A DNA stretch of 64,000 nucleotides. It comes from Paeniglutamicibacter sp. Y32M11. Its GTDB lineage: Bacteria; Actinomycetota; Actinomycetes; Actinomycetales; Micrococcaceae. Below the pieces are notes generated by a model that ran no database searches, was not told the origin of the DNA, and saw only the letters and a list, made by a program, of their open reading frames with translations. Positions 1 to 12,555 of this stretch are shown piece after piece. The position numbers and the translations under genes are program-made. Within the stretch, counting starts at the first letter, position 1. The number at the start of each line of letters is the position of its first letter. The DNA lies in contig NZ_CP079107.1 in NCBI RefSeq assembly GCF_019285735.1, positions 1-64,000 of the forward strand. Direction: 5' to 3'.

Positions 1-1329
1 ATGCAGCGCGCGTTCGCCGCCTTGGCTCAGCCGCAGGGGCTCATCGGAACCACCCTTTTGCTGGCCGTCCCTAACGAGTTGACTCGAGACGTCCTCCAGA
101 CCCAGCTCAAGGATCCGCTAGAACAGTCCCTGAAGCTCGTTTTTCAGTCAGATATCCGCTGCGCATTCAGCATTGACTCGGATCTGCTCCCGGATGAGGT
201 GCCAGCGCCACCGGTCGAACTGCCTCCAGTTCCCAAGGCGCGCATCAGTGATGTTCTCCCCCAGCCGTCTCCACCTTCGAATTCTCAGGAGTTTGGCCGG
301 CTAAACCCCAAGTACATCTTCGATACGTTTGTTATAGGCTCCTCGAATCGATTTGCCCACGCAGCAGCCGTTGCCGTTGCAGAAGCCCCCGCAAAGGCAT
401 ACAACCCGTTGTTCATCTACGGCGATTCGGGGTTGGGTAAAACACACCTGCTTCACGCTATTGGCCACTACGCGCGGCATCTCTATAACGGCATTCGTGT
501 TCGCTACGTCAACTCCGAAGAATTCACGAACGATTTTATTAATTCGATTCGTGATGACGAGGGAGCAAGCTTCAAGCAAACGTATCGAAACGTCGATATT
601 TTGCTCATTGACGACATCCAGTTCTTAGCCAACAAGGATGCCACCCAGGAAGAGTTCTTCCACACCTTCAATGCGCTGCACAATCACAACAAACAGGTCG
701 TGATCACCTCAGACTTGCCGCCAAAGCAGCTTTCGGGCTTCGAAGACCGTATGCGTTCTCGCTTTGAGTGGGGTCTCCTGACCGATATTCAGCCGCCGGA
801 ACTTGAAACCCGCATCGCCATCCTTCGCAAGAAGGCCACGGCAGAGAATCTCTCGGCGCCAGACGATGTCATGGAATATATCGCTTCCAAGATCTCCACG
901 AATATCCGTGAGCTCGAAGGTGCATTGATTCGTGTCACGGCATTCGCCTCACTCAACAACCAAACTGTCGATATGAGCCTGGCAGAAACGGTGTTGAAGG
1001 ATTTGATCACCGACGAGGGTGCCCAGGAAATTACTCCGGCAACCATCGTTGCGCAGACGGCTGAGTACTTTAATCTCACGATCGAGGAACTGACCAGCAA
1101 GTCACGAACCCGAACATTAGTAACTGCTCGACAAATTGCCATGTATCTGCTGCGTGAACTCACCGATATGTCTTTGCCCAAGATTGGCCAAGAGCTTGGT
1201 GGGCGCGACCACACCACGGTGATCCATGCTGACCGCAAGATCCGTGAACTCATGGCCGAACGACGAGCCATCTTCAACCAGGTCACCGAACTCACCAACA
1301 GGATCAAACAGCGTCAGCGCGAGGGATAG
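1..1329 (+). CDS. dnaA: Chromosomal replication initiator DnaA, 5' end cut by window
   Basis: AAA+ ATPase that binds DnaA boxes, oligomerises and opens the origin. The visible 442 residues contain Walker A GDSGLGKT (141-148), Walker B LLIDD (201-205) and the DNA-binding signature [10 protein letters not shown] (400-409) of domain IV. The ATG at base 1 is probably an internal Met: the residues that follow (QRAF..., [13 protein letters not shown]) correspond to a point roughly 30 residues into the N-terminal domain of actinobacterial DnaA, so the true start lies upstream of the window. Domain II is short and Pro-rich (about 68-95). The family is certain; only the start is missing. Confidence 0.98.
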   Translation: MQRAFAALAQPQGLIGTTLLLAVPNELTRDVLQTQLKDPLEQSLKLVFQSDIRCAFSIDSDLLPDEVPAPPVELPPVPKARISDVLPQPSPPSNSQEFGRLNPKYIFDTFVIGSSNRFAHAAAVAVAEAPAKAYNPLFIYGDSGLGKTHLLHAIGHYARHLYNGIRVRYVNSEEFTNDFINSIRDDEGASFKQTYRNVDILLIDDIQFLANKDATQEEFFHTFNALHNHNKQVVITSDLPPKQLSGFEDRMRSRFEWGLLTDIQPPELETRIAILRKKATAENLSAPDDVMEYIASKISTNIRELEGALIRVTAFASLNNQTVDMSLAETVLKDLITDEGAQEITPATIVAQTAEYFNLTIEELTSKSRTRTLVTARQIAMYLLRELTDMSLPKIGQELGGRDHTTVIHADRKIRELMAERRAIFNQVTELTNRIKQRQREG

Positions 1330-2232
1330 ACGAGCCTCAAATCCAATAACCACAGGTGTGGATAAACCTGTGGATCATTAAGTGGACTACTGCAATTAAC
1401 TGCGGATAACCATGCAGTGGGCTGTGGACGGTTAATTTCTCTCAAAAAGTTGTCCACCGGGGCGTGACACTCAGTGTCACGCCCAATCACATGTTGTGCA
1501 CATGCATAATCGGTACGGTTCCGCGGCCCCAGGGACTTATCCACAGTATCCACAGGGGTTATTAACACTACTAACCCCATTTTTCTTATTCATCCAAATA
1601 ACAAGTCCCCTACGAGCACCAAGCGTGCAAACCATCTCCAAACGCAGTTTTGAAGACTTGCTTCAAACACTTTTCACGGGATCACGACGACACCTTGGAT
1701 GTATCCAGCTCGAGCAATCAGCAACCTCTCAATTTGACCCAAGGAAGATCTATCCCCGATGGATCTCCTCAGGAACCTTCAGAGGCTTCTTTCAGCAGCA
1801 CCGAACTAACCATCCATTCCTCACGAAGTGCACTCCCCCGGCACGTTGAATTTTTCGTTTCCACAGCAACAGCTGAGTTCGTACGGGAGGGTTTCTATTT
1901 GCTGAAGAGCTCCGGCTCAATAACGGACTGTCGGTTGAATCACTGCCATCGCACCTCTGGATCCCACTGATCCCCGATATGTACGTGCGTTTCTAGTTGC
2001 TCGTTGTTCGTTGCCAATGCCCCTTGGGAACTGGCAACTTCATGAGTCCTCAAAAACCGGTATGCTCGAAGGCTGTGCCACAGTTCTGCCTCAGTTGCAG
2101 TTGGCTCACATAGCAAGGACACCGAACGCAAGCCCATTCCAGGCGAGCTTTTTGGTTTTTAGCTTCCGTCAAGACGCTAAGCTTGCTCTAGCCCAAGTAC
2201 CATCGACGTCGTCGTGAAAGGCGGACCACTTC
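1330..2232. other. dnaA-dnaN intergenic region, putative oriC
   Basis: A 903-bp gap without a credible gene. DnaA-box-like nonamers: TGTGGATAA at 1357-1365 (perfect, reverse), TGTGGATCA at 1369-1377 and TGCGGATAA at 1401-1409 (one mismatch each), TGTGGACGG at 1423-1431 (two), TTATCCACA at 1537-1545 (perfect), and GTATCCACA at 1546-1554 (one mismatch, directly abutting). An AT-rich stretch follows at about 1558-1605 and is a candidate unwinding element; it begins with the palindrome GTTATTAAC (1558-1566). From 1606 to the dnaN start I see no clear boxes, repeats or genes. Location and boxes match the usual actinobacterial origin, but only two boxes are perfect. Confidence 0.8.
1460..1484. repeat. 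Perfect inverted repeat inside the origin region
   Basis: Two 11-base arms, GGGCGTGACAC and GTGTCACGCCC, separated by TCA. It sits about 130 bp after the dnaA stop, between the two groups of DnaA boxes. There is no T-run on the + side (AATCACATG follows), so it is a poor intrinsic terminator. It may be a protein-binding site or an RNA hairpin at the dnaA 3' end; function not known. Confidence 0.7.
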
Positions 2233-3363
2233 GTGAAGTTCAGCGTTGAAAAGGATGTATTGGCCGAAGCCGTATCCTGGACCGCCCGTTCACTTTCCCA
2301 ACGACCTCCGTCCCCGGTACTGTCGGGCATTCTGATTACGGCCACCAATGGCACGGTTTCGTTAGCTGGGTTTGACTACGAGATTTCTGCACATCTCGAG
2401 ATCGCCGCTGATGTGGCAACCGAGGGAACAATTTTGGTTTCTGGAAAGCTGTTGGCTGAAATTTGCCGCAGTCTTCCCAACGCAACCGCCGTCATCGAAA
2501 CAGATGGCACCAAGGTCACCTTGACCTGCGGCAGAAGTCGGTTCCACCTAGCAACCATGCCCGTTGCTGAATATCCGGAACTTCCAGTACTTCCCGAGGT
2601 AACCGGTGTAGTTGATGGCGAAGCTTTTGCCCACGCAATCAACCAGGTCATCGTTGCAGCTTCCAAGGACGATACTCTTCCCATCCTGACTGGCGTCAAG
2701 ATGGAAATTGAAGATGACCTGATTACCTTCTTGGCAACCGACCGCTACCGCCTCGCGATGCGTGAAGTGCATTGGAAGCCATCTCAAGCAGGTATTTCGA
2801 CCTCAGCGCTGGTGAAGGCAAAGACCTTAAACGAAGTTGCAAAAACTTTGGGTTCGGCAGGCGAACTCAAGATCGCCCTCGGTGCAGGTAACGAACTGAT
2901 TGGTTTTGAAAGTGGAAACCGACGCACCACTTCGTTGCTCGTTGATGGGGACTACCCCAAGATCCGCTCGCTCTTCCCAGAGAACACGCCGATTCACGCA
3001 ACGGTGCGTACCTCGGCTTTGATGGAAGCGGTCCGTCGCGTTGCTGTCGTTGCTGAACGCAACACACCCGTTCGTCTCTCCTTCACCGGTGGCCAGCTTT
3101 CCTTGGACGCCGGGACCGGAGAGGACGCTCAGGCTGAAGAGTCCATTGAGGCTCAGATTGATGGTGAAGAAATCACCGTCGCTTTCAACCCTGCGTACTT
3201 GAGCGAGGGATTGAACGCTTTCTCCAGTGAATTCGTTCGTTTCTCCTTCACCAGCGCACCGAAGCCGGCAATGATGACTGCTCAGTCATCGCTTGACGGC
3301 CAAGACAGCGACGAATACCGCTACCTGGTTATGCCGGTACGCCTTCCAAACTTGCCCAATTAG
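2233..3363 (+). CDS. dnaN: DNA polymerase III sliding clamp (beta subunit)
   Basis: Ring-shaped processivity clamp that tethers the replicative polymerase to DNA. The 376 residues match the normal family length and show the three-domain clamp layout; the C-terminal YRYLVMPVRLP motif is the conserved end of the hydrophobic partner-binding pocket. GTG start at 2233, preceded by a purine-rich GAAAGGCGG about nine bases upstream. It lies downstream of the origin region and is followed by a 172-bp gap before recF. No gnd gene sits between dnaN and recF, unlike the arrangement I recall for many Arthrobacter and Streptomyces. Confidence 0.98.
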   Translation: MKFSVEKDVLAEAVSWTARSLSQRPPSPVLSGILITATNGTVSLAGFDYEISAHLEIAADVATEGTILVSGKLLAEICRSLPNATAVIETDGTKVTLTCGRSRFHLATMPVAEYPELPVLPEVTGVVDGEAFAHAINQVIVAASKDDTLPILTGVKMEIEDDLITFLATDRYRLAMREVHWKPSQAGISTSALVKAKTLNEVAKTLGSAGELKIALGAGNELIGFESGNRRTTSLLVDGDYPKIRSLFPENTPIHATVRTSALMEAVRRVAVVAERNTPVRLSFTGGQLSLDAGTGEDAQAEESIEAQIDGEEITVAFNPAYLSEGLNAFSSEFVRFSFTSAPKPAMMTAQSSLDGQDSDEYRYLVMPVRLPNLPN

Positions 3364-3535
3364 GTTGCCCACGGGAGAAGAAATCGTTTCTGATCCCGCT
3401 GCAATCTCGTGTTCGGCCGCCCCGCGATCGCTCCTACAGGGGTGGTCGAACACATTTTTTATTGCGCTTTATCGCCAATCATTGGCCTCCCGATCAACGG
3501 CAACCCACCCTTTTAGCCCATCGCAGGACGTCTAG

Positions 3536-4738
3536 GTGTATATCTCACATGTCTCTCTCACCGACTTTCGCTCTTATGCGCAAGCCGATGTTGAACTGGG
3601 ACCTGGCACCAATGTTCTTGTAGGTTCCAACGGAGTCGGAAAAACGAACATCATTGAGGCCATCGGTTACCTTGCGACGCTTTCATCGCATAGGGTCACC
3701 AATGACGGCCCCTTGTTACGCTTCAACACCGAGCGAGCACTGGTTCGAGCACGTGTCCACCGCGCCAAGCAAGTAACAACGCTTGAAGTCGAGATCACCG
3801 CAGGCAAAGCAAACCGTGCGCGCATCAACCGAGCAAATCCCGTGCGAGCCCGTGACATTTTGGGCATAGTTCGGACCGTGCTCTTTGCACCTGAGGACCT
3901 CGCCCTGATCAAGGGAGATCCTTCGAATCGTCGTCGCTTTCTTGATGAGCTCCTCGTGACGCTCAGGCCCGGACAAGCGGCCACGCGCGGGGACTACGAA
4001 CGAGTTCTGAAGCAACGCAATGCCCTGCTGAAATCGGCGCGCGCCGGTGGCAAGCTCTCCACAGCACACGAATCCACGCTAGACGTCTGGGATACCCATC
4101 TGGCTCGAGCCGGTGCCAGGGTGGTGCGTGGACGTCTTGATGTGCTGAAGATGCTCTCCCCCTATATGGCCGGTGCCTATGCCTCCTTGGCCGACGCCAA
4201 CAAGGTGGCCAAGGCGCACTACCAATCGACCATCGTCGCCGATTTTGACGAAGACGACACCACCGCAGACCCTCCCCTGACCGACGGCGATTCCGCCCCC
4301 GTGGCCCCGGCCGTCTTGCTTGATGCGAACCTCGAAGAACTTGAGGAGATGTTTCTAGCCGCCTTATTGGAGAAGCGCGCCAAGGAACTTGAACGCGGCA
4401 TCACGCTGGTTGGCCCGCATCGCGACGATGTTTTACTCACCTTGGGCAGTGCACCGGCTAAGGGTTACGCCAGCCATGGGGAAACGTGGTCCTTGGCCCT
4501 GGCCTTACGTCTTGCCGCCTACAAGGTACTCGGAGAAGACGATCCGCGCCCGGGTGCCGGCCCCATCCTGATCCTGGACGATGTTTTTGCCGAATTGGAT
4601 GCCACCCGGCGCACCCGGCTGGCCTCAATTGTTGCCGGTGCGGACCAGGTCATTGTCACTGCCGCGGTAGCCGGGGATGTCCCCCAAGAACTTGGCGGTA
4701 CCTTCCTGCGGGTCAGCCCCGGAGTAGTGCACTCGTGA
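3536..4738 (+). CDS. recF: DNA replication and repair protein RecF
   Basis: SMC-like ABC ATPase that helps load RecA at single-strand gaps. Walker A GSNGVGKT at residues 30-37, the RRRFLDELL segment near 124, and a C-terminal signature/Walker B region ending ILILDDVFAELDATRR. The 400 residues are typical of actinobacterial RecF. GTG start at 3536. Its stop overlaps the next gene by four bases (GTGA), indicating translational coupling with dciA. The preceding 172 bp (3364-3535) contains no recognisable gene. Confidence 0.97.
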   Translation: MYISHVSLTDFRSYAQADVELGPGTNVLVGSNGVGKTNIIEAIGYLATLSSHRVTNDGPLLRFNTERALVRARVHRAKQVTTLEVEITAGKANRARINRANPVRARDILGIVRTVLFAPEDLALIKGDPSNRRRFLDELLVTLRPGQAATRGDYERVLKQRNALLKSARAGGKLSTAHESTLDVWDTHLARAGARVVRGRLDVLKMLSPYMAGAYASLADANKVAKAHYQSTIVADFDEDDTTADPPLTDGDSAPVAPAVLLDANLEELEEMFLAALLEKRAKELERGITLVGPHRDDVLLTLGSAPAKGYASHGETWSLALALRLAAYKVLGEDDPRPGAGPILILDDVFAELDATRRTRLASIVAGADQVIVTAAVAGDVPQELGGTFLRVSPGVVHS

Positions 4739-5286
4739 GTGATGACCGGGATCCACATGTGCCCGAGGCCATGGACGCTGCTCGCGCCATCCTCAATCGC
4801 ATGCGTGAATCGGCACTGGGCCGCGGCGAGGCTCGCATGGATGCGGCAAAGGCCGCCAGATACGAAGACAATGCTGCTGCGCGCAAACAGCGCCGGCGAG
4901 CCAGCTCGGCGCCGGCCAAATACGCCGATGGGCGTGACCCGCAAGAAATCGGGAACCTCTTTGGCAAGATTGTCCGCGACCGAGGATGGACGGCTCCGGT
5001 TGCCGTCGGATCGGTCCTATCGCGGTGGAGCGCACTGGTGGGACCCCAAATCTCTGCCCACTGCACCCCCGAATCCTTCGAGGATTCCACCGTAGTGGTG
5101 CGCTGCGATTCCACCACCTGGGCCACTCAGCTGCGCTTGCTGTCTCACGAATTGCTCAAAACTTTTGATAAGGAACTGGGCCCGGGCGTTATCACCGTCA
5201 TCCGGGTATTGGGCCCGGCCGCACCCACCTGGCGCCATGGCGGACGTTCGGTCAAGGGGCGCGGACCGCGCGACACCTATGGATAA
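4735..5286 (+). CDS. dciA: DciA-like DUF721 protein (probable replicative helicase loader)
   Basis: 183 residues from the GTG at 4735, which overlaps the recF stop (GTGA); a longer upstream reading frame lies inside recF and is not used. The C-terminal half (about 70-165) is the DUF721/DciA domain: GNLFGKIVRDRGW, then WSALVGPQISAHCTPESF and the conserved TTWATQLRLL. The N-terminal 65 residues are charged (RKQRRR) and probably disordered. DciA proteins load or assist DnaB in bacteria lacking DnaC/DnaI; this is family knowledge. Position between recF and gyrB matches the mycobacterial Rv0004 locus. Confidence 0.9.
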   Translation: MSDDRDPHVPEAMDAARAILNRMRESALGRGEARMDAAKAARYEDNAAARKQRRRASSAPAKYADGRDPQEIGNLFGKIVRDRGWTAPVAVGSVLSRWSALVGPQISAHCTPESFEDSTVVVRCDSTTWATQLRLLSHELLKTFDKELGPGVITVIRVLGPAAPTWRHGGRSVKGRGPRDTYG

Positions 5287-5545
5287 GAAAGACCGGAACG
5301 CGTAGCTGGCCCACTGGCGCGTTCCGAGCGCCCAAACCACATAGCCCCCCACCTGAGGATGATCGAATCGCTCCTAACGGGGATTGTTGGCTAATAGCGG
5401 CACATTCTCGCCCGTCAATGACCGGTTTATTTGGAGCCGCACGGTAGAATTGACACAGACGTTTTGTCGCTTCGGCAAGACGTCGGTTCATGATCGAACA
5501 CCCCCAGTGTTCGGCCTTCCACTGTTTGAGGAGTCTGTAGCACCT
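5287..5545. promoter_or_regulatory. dciA-gyrB spacer with probable gyrB promoter
   Basis: A 259-bp gap. An imperfect hairpin follows the dciA stop (CGGAACGCG at 5294-5302 with CGCGTTCCG at 5318-5326) but no T-run follows it. A good -10-like hexamer TAGAAT is at 5445-5450; no convincing -35 is seen at the usual spacing. GAGGAG at 5529-5534 is the gyrB ribosome-binding site. An independent gyrB promoter here is inference. Confidence 0.4.
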
Positions 5546-7639
<2,094 letters not shown>

Positions 7640-7701
7640 TCCTCGATTTCTCGCACTCCCGAAGCGTTTAGACACAAACTTTTGATTAGAGGAAGAAATC
7701 G

Positions 7702-10388
<2,687 letters not shown>

Positions 10389-10392
<4 letters not shown>

Positions 10393-10967
10393 GCACCCCA
10401 AATACGCCCCGCCCGGCGGGCGGCACTGGTGGCACCCGTCCCACACCGCCACGGCAGGCACCCGCAGGGGCCCAGCGCCCCGTAGGCGCGCCGCGACCCG
10501 GCACGACCCCCCGCCCGGGAGCGGCCCAGCGTCCGGCAGGCGCTGCGCGCCCCGGAACCCCTGCCGCACGCCCGCAGCAGCTGGTTCGGCCGGCACCTAA
10601 GGCCAAGGTCCGCAAGGCCCGCCTGCTCGTTTCCAAGGTTGACCCGTGGTCCGTCTTGAAGATGGCATTCCTTTTGTCGGTTGCCCTGGGCATCGTGACG
10701 GTGGTTGCTTCGGTGGTCTTCTGGTCGATTCTTGATTTGACCGGAATCTTCGCGTCGATCAACGGCCTGATCGGCGAAATCGTCGGTACCGAAGGTGGGT
10801 TCGATCTCAAGGAAATTGCGTCCCTTGGGCAGGTTGCCTCCTTCGCAACTATCCTTGCCGTCGTAAATGTGGTGCTTATCACCGTTCTTTCGATGCTGGC
10901 AGCGGTGCTTTATAACCTCTCTGCAACCCTGGTTGGCGGAATCGGTGTAACGCTCACCGACGACTAA
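10389..10967 (+). CDS. DUF3566 transmembrane protein
   Basis: 192 residues; GTG start overlapping the gyrA stop (GTGA), so translationally coupled to gyrA. The first 65 residues are Pro/Ala/Arg-rich and predicted disordered, with repeated RPxGAxRPG units. Two membrane helices follow (about 93-117 and 152-180), separated by a short loop. This matches the DUF3566 family found after gyrA in actinobacteria (Rv0007-type). Molecular function unknown; the conserved position suggests an origin- or envelope-linked role, which is inference only. Confidence 0.9.
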
Positions 10968-10989
10968 GTCGCGGAAACAAGCGCTTTTT

Positions 10990-11038
10990 CGGCCCTCGGG
11001 GATTCCTGCACAGGTACCCCCGAGGGCCGATTTGTTTC
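10990..11038 (+). terminator. Intrinsic terminator after the gyrA operon
   Basis: Stem CGGCCCTCGGGG (10990-11001) pairs with CCCCGAGGGCCG (11018-11029), followed by ATTTGTTTCTT. Sits 22 bp after the DUF3566 stop. Confidence 0.85.
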
Positions 11039-11089
11039 TTAGGCGGTTTCTCGGGTATTGTTTTATCTCGTTCCCAACGGGAACAAAGA

Positions 11090-11163
11090 GGGCGTATAGC
11101 TCAGGCGGTTAGAGCGCTTCGCTGATAACGAAGAGGTCCCTGGTTCAAGTCCAGGTACGCCCA
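11090..11163 (+). tRNA. tRNA-Ile (GAT)
   Basis: 74-nt cloverleaf: acceptor GGGCGTA pairs with TACGCCC, anticodon stem CTTCG/CGAAG with loop CTGATAA (anticodon GAT), T-arm GGTTCAAGTCC. The 3' CCA is not encoded. A small palindrome GTTCCC-AAC-GGGAAC (11070-11084) lies just upstream. Conserved position after gyrA in actinobacteria. Confidence 0.97.
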
Positions 11164-11203
11164 CGGATTACCTCGTCCAAGCGGTAGGTGAAAGGAAATC
11201 TCC

Positions 11204-11320
11204 ATGCGGAAATTTCTAGTGTTGGTGGCAGTAGTCGCCGGCGTTATCGGCTATCGTAAATACAAGGATTCCACTGCTGAAAAGGCTGTCTGGAGTAACG
11301 GTACCGATAAGGTATCATGA
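11204..11320 (+). CDS. DLW-39-like small membrane-anchored protein
   Basis: A 38-residue reading frame starting ATG at 11204 with AAAGGA about eight bases upstream. It begins MRKFLVLVAVVAGVIGYRKY: one hydrophobic segment (about 4-16) followed by a charged tail with a conserved Trp (AEKAVW, position 30) and ends DKVS. Size, hydrophobic N-terminus, Trp motif and position between tRNA-Ile and tRNA-Ala match the actinobacterial DLW-39 small-protein family as I recall it; here the D-L-W motif reads A-V-W. Function unknown. Confidence 0.8.
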   Translation: MRKFLVLVAVVAGVIGYRKYKDSTAEKAVWSNGTDKVS

Positions 11321-11386
11321 TTTAGTCGGTTGTTAGATTCAGTAGTAAAGCATTTACTGCCTCGCAGGAGATGTACAAAAAAATAC

Positions 11387-11459
11387 GGGGACTTAGCTCA
11401 GTTGGTAGAGCGGTAGCTTTGCAAGCTTCAGGTCAGGGGTTCGACCCCCCTAGTCTCCA
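11387..11459 (+). tRNA. tRNA-Ala (TGC)
   Basis: 73-nt cloverleaf: acceptor GGGGACT pairs with AGTCTCC (one G-T), anticodon loop TTTGCAA with anticodon TGC, T-arm GGGGTTCGACCCCC. No encoded CCA. A small palindrome AGTAAA-GCA-TTTACT lies upstream at 11344-11358. Confidence 0.97.
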
Positions 11460-11467
11460 CAGAAATT

Positions 11468-11499
11468 AGAAGGTCCGGAACGAGAGTTCCGGACCTTCT
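11468..11499 (+). terminator. Hairpin after tRNA-Ala
   Basis: Perfect 14-bp stem AGAAGGTCCGGAAC / GTTCCGGACCTTCT with a GAGA tetraloop, eight bases after the tRNA. Only a weak GCGTT tail follows, but position and stability argue for a terminator or 3'-processing hairpin. Confidence 0.75.
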
Positions 11500-11564
11500 G
11501 CGTTAACATCGCAGAGGGGCCATCGGAGTGGATCCGGGGCCGTCAGAAATCATGGAGTCGGCAG

Positions 11565-12455
11565 ATGACCTTTATATTCGCCCTGGTGGGAGTCCTAGGC
11601 GTTGCAGCGTCGGGACCGCTCATTGCCGCTTTCCCGGCCGTTCCGGCCCTCTCCATGGCGCTGTGGCGTAACGCCATCGGAACGGCCGTCATGGCCGTTC
11701 CTGCGCTATTGATTGAGCCACGTACCTTTAGCCGGCTAAAGCGCCGAGATTGGGGCTGGAGCGCCCTCGCAGCCTTCTCACTGGCTCTACACTTCGCGTT
11801 CTTCATGAATTCAATCAGGATGACCACGGTCGCCGCAGCTACGGCGCTGGTCTGCCTGCAGGCCGCGTGGATTGCCCTATTCCAGTTCCTGCGCGGGGCC
11901 AAGTACGGCTGGCGCGTTGGCCTAGGGGTGTTCCTAGCCTTCGGGGGAGTTGTTGTCATCACGGGGTTGGACGTTGGTTCGGGAACCGACGCGCTGCTCG
12001 GTGACGTCTATGCCCTGATCGGTGGGGTTTTGGCGGCCGCGTACACCCTTTCTGGGGCTAAGGCGCGCGAAACCATGAGCACCAGCGCCTACACCACCGC
12101 GTGTTACGGCATGACTTCGATCATGCTGCTGGCCATGTGTCTGATTGCTGGCGTCCCGGTATGGGGATTTGATGCCAAGGGCTGGATCGGCATCTTGGCG
12201 CTGGCTATCTGCTCCCAGGTGCTGGGACATTCTGCACTGAACCATCTCTTGACGTCCCTAGGGCCGCTGACGGTCTCCACGTTGATTCTTTTGGAAATCC
12301 CCGGCGCAGCGATTCTCGCGGCGGTGTTCCTTGGTCAAGTATTGCCGGCCGGGACGGTCATTGGACTCGTGGTCATCTTGGGCGGACTATTCTTTGTGGT
12401 CCGCGGTCAGGGTCGGATACTTGCGGTGCCCCGGGTTGCTGACCCCGAACAATAA
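11565..12455 (+). CDS. EamA/DMT-family transporter
   Basis: 296-residue integral membrane protein with about ten hydrophobic helices arranged as two five-helix halves, the pattern of EamA (drug/metabolite transporter) proteins. The N-terminal half starts FALVGVLGVAASGPLIAAF; the second half contains the typical SQVLGHSALNHLLTSLGPLTVS segment and ends with a VFLGQVLPAGTVIGLVVILGG helix pair. ATG at 11565 with GGAGTCGG upstream. Substrate cannot be told from sequence; family members export amino acids, metabolites or drugs. Single gene, convergent with the next one. Confidence 0.9.
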   Translation: MTFIFALVGVLGVAASGPLIAAFPAVPALSMALWRNAIGTAVMAVPALLIEPRTFSRLKRRDWGWSALAAFSLALHFAFFMNSIRMTTVAAATALVCLQAAWIALFQFLRGAKYGWRVGLGVFLAFGGVVVITGLDVGSGTDALLGDVYALIGGVLAAAYTLSGAKARETMSTSAYTTACYGMTSIMLLAMCLIAGVPVWGFDAKGWIGILALAICSQVLGHSALNHLLTSLGPLTVSTLILLEIPGAAILAAVFLGQVLPAGTVIGLVVILGGLFFVVRGQGRILAVPRVADPEQ

Positions 12456-12519
12456 AAAGGGCAGCACCATCCTCTCTGCCCCGCGATCTTCTGCGCTGGC
12501 TCGGAGGATGGTGCTGCCC
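12454..12519 (-). terminator. Long hairpin terminator for the minus-strand gene
   Basis: 16-bp perfect stem: GGGCAGCACCATCCTC (12459-12474) with GAGGATGGTGCTGCCC (12504-12519). On the minus strand the stem is followed by TTTTTATT, so it terminates the downstream-lying minus-strand gene; it also ends the transporter gene, whose stop overlaps its edge. Confidence 0.85.
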
Positions 12520-12555
12520 CACGGTGGATTGCCGCCGCGTCGGCAGAAACCCTAG

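Noticed and set aside
1496-2137. Several short open frames in the dnaA-dnaN gap
   Set aside because: No ribosome-binding sites, odd composition, and they overlap DnaA boxes and AT-rich origin sequence.
4486-4734. Upstream extension of the dciA frame into recF
   Set aside because: Lies within recF and has Cys/Arg-rich composition; the GTG at 4735 overlapping the recF stop is the natural start.
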